Below, piece after piece: positions 46,101 through 48,159 of a DNA stretch of 48,159 nucleotides. Each line of letters opens with the position of its first letter. Positions within the stretch are counted from its first letter, which is position 1. Under the pieces are notes generated by a model. It made no database searches. It was not told where the DNA came from and saw only the letters and a list, made by a program, of their open reading frames with translations. The position numbers were made by a program, and so were the translations under genes. Source of the DNA: JAICLL01 sp035252155 (GTDB taxonomy: Bacteria > Planctomycetota > Planctomycetia > Pirellulales > JAICIG01); contig DATFDL010000068.1 in the NCBI GenBank assembly GCA_035252155.1, positions 1 through 48,159 of the forward strand, read 5' to 3'.

Positions 46101-48159
46101 TTGGTGGTATCCCCCGGCAGCGGCGATTTGGATTACGAAGACAATTTCGGAACAGTCACCTTCGAAGACGGCCAAACGACGGCGCAGATTTCCTTTACTT
46201 ATGTGCTTGATCTGCTGAACAACGATTTTTCGACGCCCGTCTATCGCGGCCCGCGGACGATCGAAGTGACGCTGGGCAACCCAACCGGCGGCGCCACGCT
46301 GGGCGCAGTTACCACCAGCGTGCTCACCATCGACGATGAAGAAAACCAGCACGGCGCTTTCGGCTTCAGCACCAACTTGAATTCGCCAACCGTAAATGAG
46401 AACGACGGCCAGGCACAAATCGATATCTTTCGCGCCGGTCAGCTCTCGACAACCGAATCTGTATCGTATGCCACCCTCGATGGCACGGCCAAGGCGGGCA
46501 CGAATTATATCGCCAAAAGCGGCGTCTTAACCTTTCAGCCCGGCGAGAATGAAAAAATCATCTATGTTCCGATCATCGACGACCATGTCGTCGACACCCC
46601 CGGCAGTTTTCAGGTGCTGCTGAGCAACCCGACCGGCGGAGCGTTCATTTTTGATGGTCTGGGTACACAAAGCATTACCATTATGGACAGCGACGGCCCC
46701 GCTTCCGGACGACTGGTGGTCGGAGCAGGTTCTGTGCAGCACGGCAACACGACTTACTTCCTGCAGGACAGCGCCGTTGAAGAGAATACCGGCAGCGTCG
46801 TGATCACCGTCCAACGCCTCGATGGCAGCCAGGGAACCATCACCGTTGATTATGCCACTAGCGACGGTACGGCGCGAAGCGGCGTCGATTACACCGCGGC
46901 CTCCGGTACGCTTACCTTCGCTCCCGGCCAAATCAGCAAAACCTTTAACGTTGCGGTGTTTCCCGACGACCTCGTGCCCGGTGACAAGACATTTTCGGTA
47001 AGCTTGAGCAACGCCACCGGCGGCGCCACAATCGACCCAATTTCCAATCCCGCGGTTGTGACCATTTATCAAGACCAAGGACAGTTCCAGTTGAGCGCCA
47101 ACCATGTGATTGTGGCGGAAGCGAACGCCGCGTTGACCGTCACCATCGCCCTGGCCGGCCTGTTTGACCCGCATCCTTCACAAGGCGGGCTGACCGAGGG
47201 ACCAGACCCCGCTCCGCCCCTCTACGCACTCAGCATCAACTATTCAACCGAGGACGGCACGGCCCATTCGGGAGCACGTTATCTGCCCGCCTCCGGCACG
47301 TTGACCTTTGTTCCCGGGCAACCGGCAACTCAGACCATCACGATTCCGATCCTCAACAACACTCCCGCGGACGGCGACCAGACGTTCGACGTGACGCTGT
47401 CCAGTCCGACCGGCGGCATCACCCTGGGAGCGAACAGCACCATTTCCGTGACAGTTCTCGATGAAGATTCCTCGACAAGTCAGACGTCGACGGTGGTGAC
47501 GAGCAGCTTTGCGAGAGGCGCGACCTACGGTCACACGGTGGCTTTCACCGCTGTGGTAGGAGCGTCGAGTGGCACGCCTACCGGTTCGGTTGATTTCGTC
47601 GATCAAACCACGGGCCACGACCTTGGCTCCGCAATGCTTGCCTTCGTCAACGGCGTCGATGAAGCGAGCGTGAGCGCAATCGGCCTGACAGCTGGCTCGC
47701 ACACGATCGTCGCCATGTACACCAGCGACACGAGCGGCTTTGAGATCAGTCAAGGCGTGCTTGCGCAATTGGTCAATCCCGCCACGCTTACGGTGATGGC
47801 CGATGACAAGAGCAAGATCTACGGATCTGCCGACCCGCCGCTCACGGACGCGATCACTGGGTTTGTCAACGGCGATACCTCGAACGTGGTCAGCGGCGCC
47901 GCCAGCCTGAGCACTCCGGCGACGCTGACCAGCGGCGTCGACAACTACTCGATTACTGCCGGCCTGGGAACGCTCAGCGCCGCCAACTATATCTTTGCCT
48001 TCGCCAACGGCGCGCTGACGGTCGCCCCGGCCAAGCTCACCGTGACGGCCGGTGACAAGAGCAAGATCTATGGCTCTGCCAACCCGCCGCTCACGGACGC
48101 GATCACTGGGTTTGTCAACGGCGATACCTCGAACGTCGTCAGCGGCGCCGCCAGCCTGA
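37131..48159 (+). CDS. Giant LExR-type beta-helix surface protein, copy 2 (3' end outside window)
   Basis: ATG 37131 has GGGAGG at 37117-37122. The frame appears open to the window end (3676 codons); I checked several points rather than every codon. The N-terminus MSFASLLDLASRPAILRSKK followed by FFVELLENRALLAT parallels copy 1. By approximate residue: beta-helix 37-1357; stalk 1369-1482; TSP3-like DTDGDGVSDD and choice-of-anchor-U-like domain 1485-1647; beta-helix 2 1651-1924; beta-helix 3 2042-2720 opening FSVREAI; five Calx-beta domains 2833-3445; Ig-like 3450-3547; MBG repeats from 3549. The order and spacing match copy 1 almost exactly. One Cys was noticed (residue 633, codon 39027). The C-terminus cannot be described. 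It is probably a surface protein co-regulated with copy 1. Confidence 0.9.
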   Translation, partial: MSFASLLDLASRPAILRSKKRRRPARFFVELLENRALLATYTVNDPGPGLGGGAVVTLMEAIGLANAHPNDSGGADVINFNIPGGGVQTISPQMPLPEITDPVIIDGTTQDGYGPEQPMIVIDGSQAPGTNGLVFLVGGNTVEGLVIDNFSGFGVVLDGSNDAGHGQGPGLNNLIQSNFIGTDSSGRNAAPNGSGGIDVVHSSYNLIGGLDDSRRLLAGNLISGNNQTGIFLADQFDTHNYIEGNYIGTDVDGLKPLSSGSLSTDGIFLGPSTSSPSDGFASGNFIGNFDPRTNQFEPYGRNVIAGNNKNGVYILGGTGNLLSGNYIGIGSDGVTPIPNGEDGILLEDASSNTVGGAQAGAGNVISANNHNGLDIVATEKSENSVSMPVAKQSAVGNVVQGNYIGTDADASSDHHGPMPLGNGQDGVVLGNFARDPSVVVSLNLIGGDDASDGTLDSNVLARNIISGNLDNGVLMEGPGPVTVNTLQGDFIGTNKKGDQALPNVHTGVIFNAFLGLTGAPSSNLIGGSTAGAANVISGNGAADLPAGFLTGGVRFENGSNGNALENNLIGVDASGLKPLPNIGNGVTIDGSINNLVGGSDAAYGNVIGANTAAGVDISGQSATNNTVQENLICVGRDRTTRLGNALGIAIENGAAGNLIGGSRTSGTLAIILGNVVAANNGNGIQISSHATGNHIEANFIGTNDDGASGLGNVGDGVFLDQAIANLIGGAQRNYIAGNALNGVHISDTGAAAGGSATTTLNLVQGNFIGIRPDGATPLPNSQNGVFIDGGFFNSIGGNQQGSGNVISGNGLTGVRIEGNQTRGNVVEGDLIGTTADGNSAAPNGVFTDPSDSKASGVLIFSGATGNSVGAVGDFGRNVISGNRGGGVSVLKAGPNIIQNNYIGLNQSGTAPLLNQPIQSDGIFIANTPGMMIGGDTFALGGNVISGNTFDGILLDGSLTVGTQISGNDIGTNKAGDGAIGNARYGIIVTNDGQGAPSQTVMDGNIISGNLIGGLKLTDGAFGNQINGNYIGTNNQADLSIPNFGFGVEIDNSPNNTIAGNDIGYTEANPDPLPGFDPVEAEGNGVWIAGRASVVNTIFSNFIFSNEHDGVQISEMASGNLVARANVIQGNSTGVRIHGAIDNVVQANRIGLDVKGKPAGNAHFGVVLDGGGNNLIGTDGVDASSALANVISANQVGVYIINQSNGNTVAGNFIGTDPTGVFLAGYGNSFDGVEIGNSNSNVIGGETSSPGAAPGNVIKGNGVGIYLAATDGTNAQDNKVEGNNISISQGFNDSVIGVDLGSGISIAGATNTLIGGSAQADANTISFNSGDGIRVSSGTSNAIGGNRIFRNTLLGIRLEGGANNQQAPPTLSLATTGASHRIAGTISGAPNTRYIIQVFAGTTYQQADGSEDDDAEKLVDVELAVPPVAGVSIIEPFKSVTTNGSGVAVFDASLPDSTIAGTVLRATATDPSGNTSQFSKAVTVKTDTDGDGVSDDVENGSSTGGSQDASVASFQDALDPSEYLSLQAPSGVTLQNVWSIPNPSPIDAPRHTQFSLGFVDFTLGGISPGQHVAGTLTVPVALSGPFDYWRFGSTQQNSSPHWYAWNYDPATDTGAVINGNTITLHFVNGARGDDDLDPNNDTIVDAGSPGFADPFTVTTTADSGPGSLRQTILNANANPGTDEITFDIPGVAPHTIQLLSPLPAITDPANIDGFRLPSDGGSDQEGTTPQAELNGSQAGPNADGLTLEVGNSTVQGLIVDHFSGDGVRMESNGSVNLQEFYGNVVSGMTIDNNGGYGIEINDTALNTIGSLQPAGANEISGNAAGGVYIHGADANRNHLTNNFIGTQADGVTPLGNGGPGVLIGAGASDNSIGLDPAVNGNTIAFNVGAGVEVLQGDRNSIEGNSIFANRALGIDLGGDGVTPNHAGSASGPNELQNFPVLDSAASYGGRTFITGTLTSLPDANYTLDFYDGPSADASGYGQGQTWLGLVSLTTDDNGQASFDANFAKAAAIGSYITATASLGGDETSEFSAALRVNASAPLTLLVNTVDDVNDATPDPTHFSVREAIEAANSHPGQDFIRFDLPDQTRTITPLSALPTITDPVIIDGTSQPGFHGLPLVELDGSQAGRVDGLHITGGGSLVRGLVIHSFQYGIELSGLGGNRIEGNFIGTDVTGTGAMSEEIDVYVNVSPDNVIGGTTAAARNIIGSVDVNSYDADTNAINFNSGGNRIEGNYIGSDVTGTALLPASGVLNVRRGIHIDDSISNTIGGTDAGAGNLIEGGVFILDSFNNVVQGNLIGTDVTGTLLLSRNVTGGVEIAGGNQFNPALGNLIGGPTPAARNIIPAGLAIEGFAYQNSVQGNYIGTDVSGTVSLHDSSARTDNARDPGYYGIYIEGVVNTIGGTQPGEGNLISGNPGAGIYFAPSASGNILEGNRIGTDVTGTKALGNVGSGILSDGSNNTIGGVRAGSGNLISGNTGGGILLAGPGGDVVEGNLIGTDAAGTAALGNGFQGGGVLVEENNALIGAAQPGGGNVISGNRGNGVAVTAGGYFPSGIDIFGNKIGTDATGTSPLGNGGDGINISGSKNDVIGGVFPGGGNLISANGGDGIRILDLQGYVDNSHASTGTSIEANTIGADVTGTQRMGNGGDGISIITSNYLASNYTIGGANSGAGNLVAFNAGRGVTVPFGNGNTVRGNDIFANGDLGLMTDMNGAMATYAEPRGVSLLHIAPVLTSAVFEPDGALVSGTLSGTPLTRYEVDLFANDAVNPSGFGDGQTYLQSVSVLTDDSGTVQFQIPFDAAVPVGKWITATATADGPQANTSQFSQPVPVVAAIDASDVQFSAPTYVATENGGAAVVTVTRIGSTKGTATVDYATSDGSATAGSGYTVTSGTLVFNDGEASHTVTIPIRDNTLPDGNRTFQIVLTNAAGASLGSVSDAAVTIADDDKAGQIAFASSAFTVDRALAGPVFMLTRTGDDHGRVSVDFRVTGGTALPLVVSPGSGDLDYEDNFGTVTFEDGQTTAQISFTYVLDLLNNDFSTPVYRGPRTIEVTLGNPTGGATLGAVTTSVLTIDDEENQHGAFGFSTNLNSPTVNENDGQAQIDIFRAGQLSTTESVSYATLDGTAKAGTNYIAKSGVLTFQPGENEKIIYVPIIDDHVVDTPGSFQVLLSNPTGGAFIFDGLGTQSITIMDSDGPASGRLVVGAGSVQHGNTTYFLQDSAVEENTGSVVITVQRLDGSQGTITVDYATSDGTARSGVDYTAASGTLTFAPGQISKTFNVAVFPDDLVPGDKTFSVSLSNATGGATIDPISNPAVVTIYQDQGQFQLSANHVIVAEANAALTVTIALAGLFDPHPSQGGLTEGPDPAPPLYALSINYSTEDGTAHSGARYLPASGTLTFVPGQPATQTITIPILNNTPADGDQTFDVTLSSPTGGITLGANSTISVTVLDEDSSTSQTSTVVTSSFARGATYGHTVAFTAVVGASSGTPTGSVDFVDQTTGHDLGSAMLAFVNGVDEASVSAIGLTAGSHTIVAMYTSDTSGFEISQGVLAQLVNPATLTVMADDKSKIYGSADPPLTDAITGFVNGDTSNVVSGAASLSTPATLTSGVDNYSITAGLGTLSAANYIFAFANGALTVAPAKLTVTAGDKSKIYGSANPPLTDAITGFVNGDTSNVVSGAASL
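47802..48159 (+). repeat. MBG repeat units at the window edge, nearly identical in DNA
   Basis: Bases 47802-47910 and 48048-48156 differ at only a handful of positions over about 109 bp (246-bp period). Both encode DKSKIYGSA(D/N)PPLTDAI and the following TGFVNGDTSNVVSGAASL. The near identity, compared with 60-80 percent between neighbouring domains elsewhere, suggests a recent duplication that continues beyond the window. Confidence 0.85.

Overview
The window reads as chromosomal DNA of a planctomycete, probably from the Pirellulales/Gemmatales side of the phylum. The evidence is high GC with G/C-rich third codon positions, two giant secreted proteins that open with a basic stretch followed by a LExR-type motif, an ECF sigma factor next to a Ser/Thr kinase with WD40 repeats, a remnant of a REP-associated tyrosine transposase, and a different hairpin-forming repeat in almost every intergenic gap. 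The lineage call is inference from family knowledge; no rRNA or tRNA gene is present to test it.

Left part (1-10.6 kb): a membrane or exported aspartic-protease-like protein with a PDZ domain; a decayed transposase behind an intact-looking promoter and ribosome site; a ~250 bp inverted-repeat element; an exported protein of unknown function; a primary-type (group 2-like) sigma-70 factor with a long Arg-rich insertion; a single-domain response regulator whose start codon lies 12 bases after a strong terminator; a convergently overlapping histidine phosphatase; and a molybdopterin oxidoreductase of the FdhF/YdeP type whose start overlaps a Phd/YefM antitoxin gene that has no toxin beside it.

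Middle part (10.6-21.9 kb): a two-gene transport unit on the minus strand (a solute-binding protein fused to an OmpA peptidoglycan-binding domain, then a SsuC/TauC-like permease, with no ATPase gene visible); a small protein with a histone-like Lys/Ala tail; an AAA ATPase; and, divergent from it, an ECF sigma factor followed by a 1184-residue kinase with 14 WD40 repeats. A YWTD beta-propeller protein faces the kinase and is divergent from the giant genes.

Right part (22-48.2 kb): two tandem, colinear giant genes. The first is complete (5000 residues). The second is cut by the window edge after 3676 residues. Both share the order: LExR-type N-terminus, long parallel beta-helix, calcium/anchor-type domain, two further beta-helix blocks separated by stalk domains, five Calx-beta domains, an Ig-like domain, and an MBG repeat array. 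Copy 1 continues with a second Ig-like domain, a beta-solenoid, a PKD-like domain and DUF4214 repeats. I read no cysteine in copy 1. They look like paralogous surface or matrix proteins that arose by duplication and still exchange or expand modules. This pair is the most unusual content of the window, followed by the binding-protein/OmpA fusion without an ATPase and the terminator placed directly before the response regulator.
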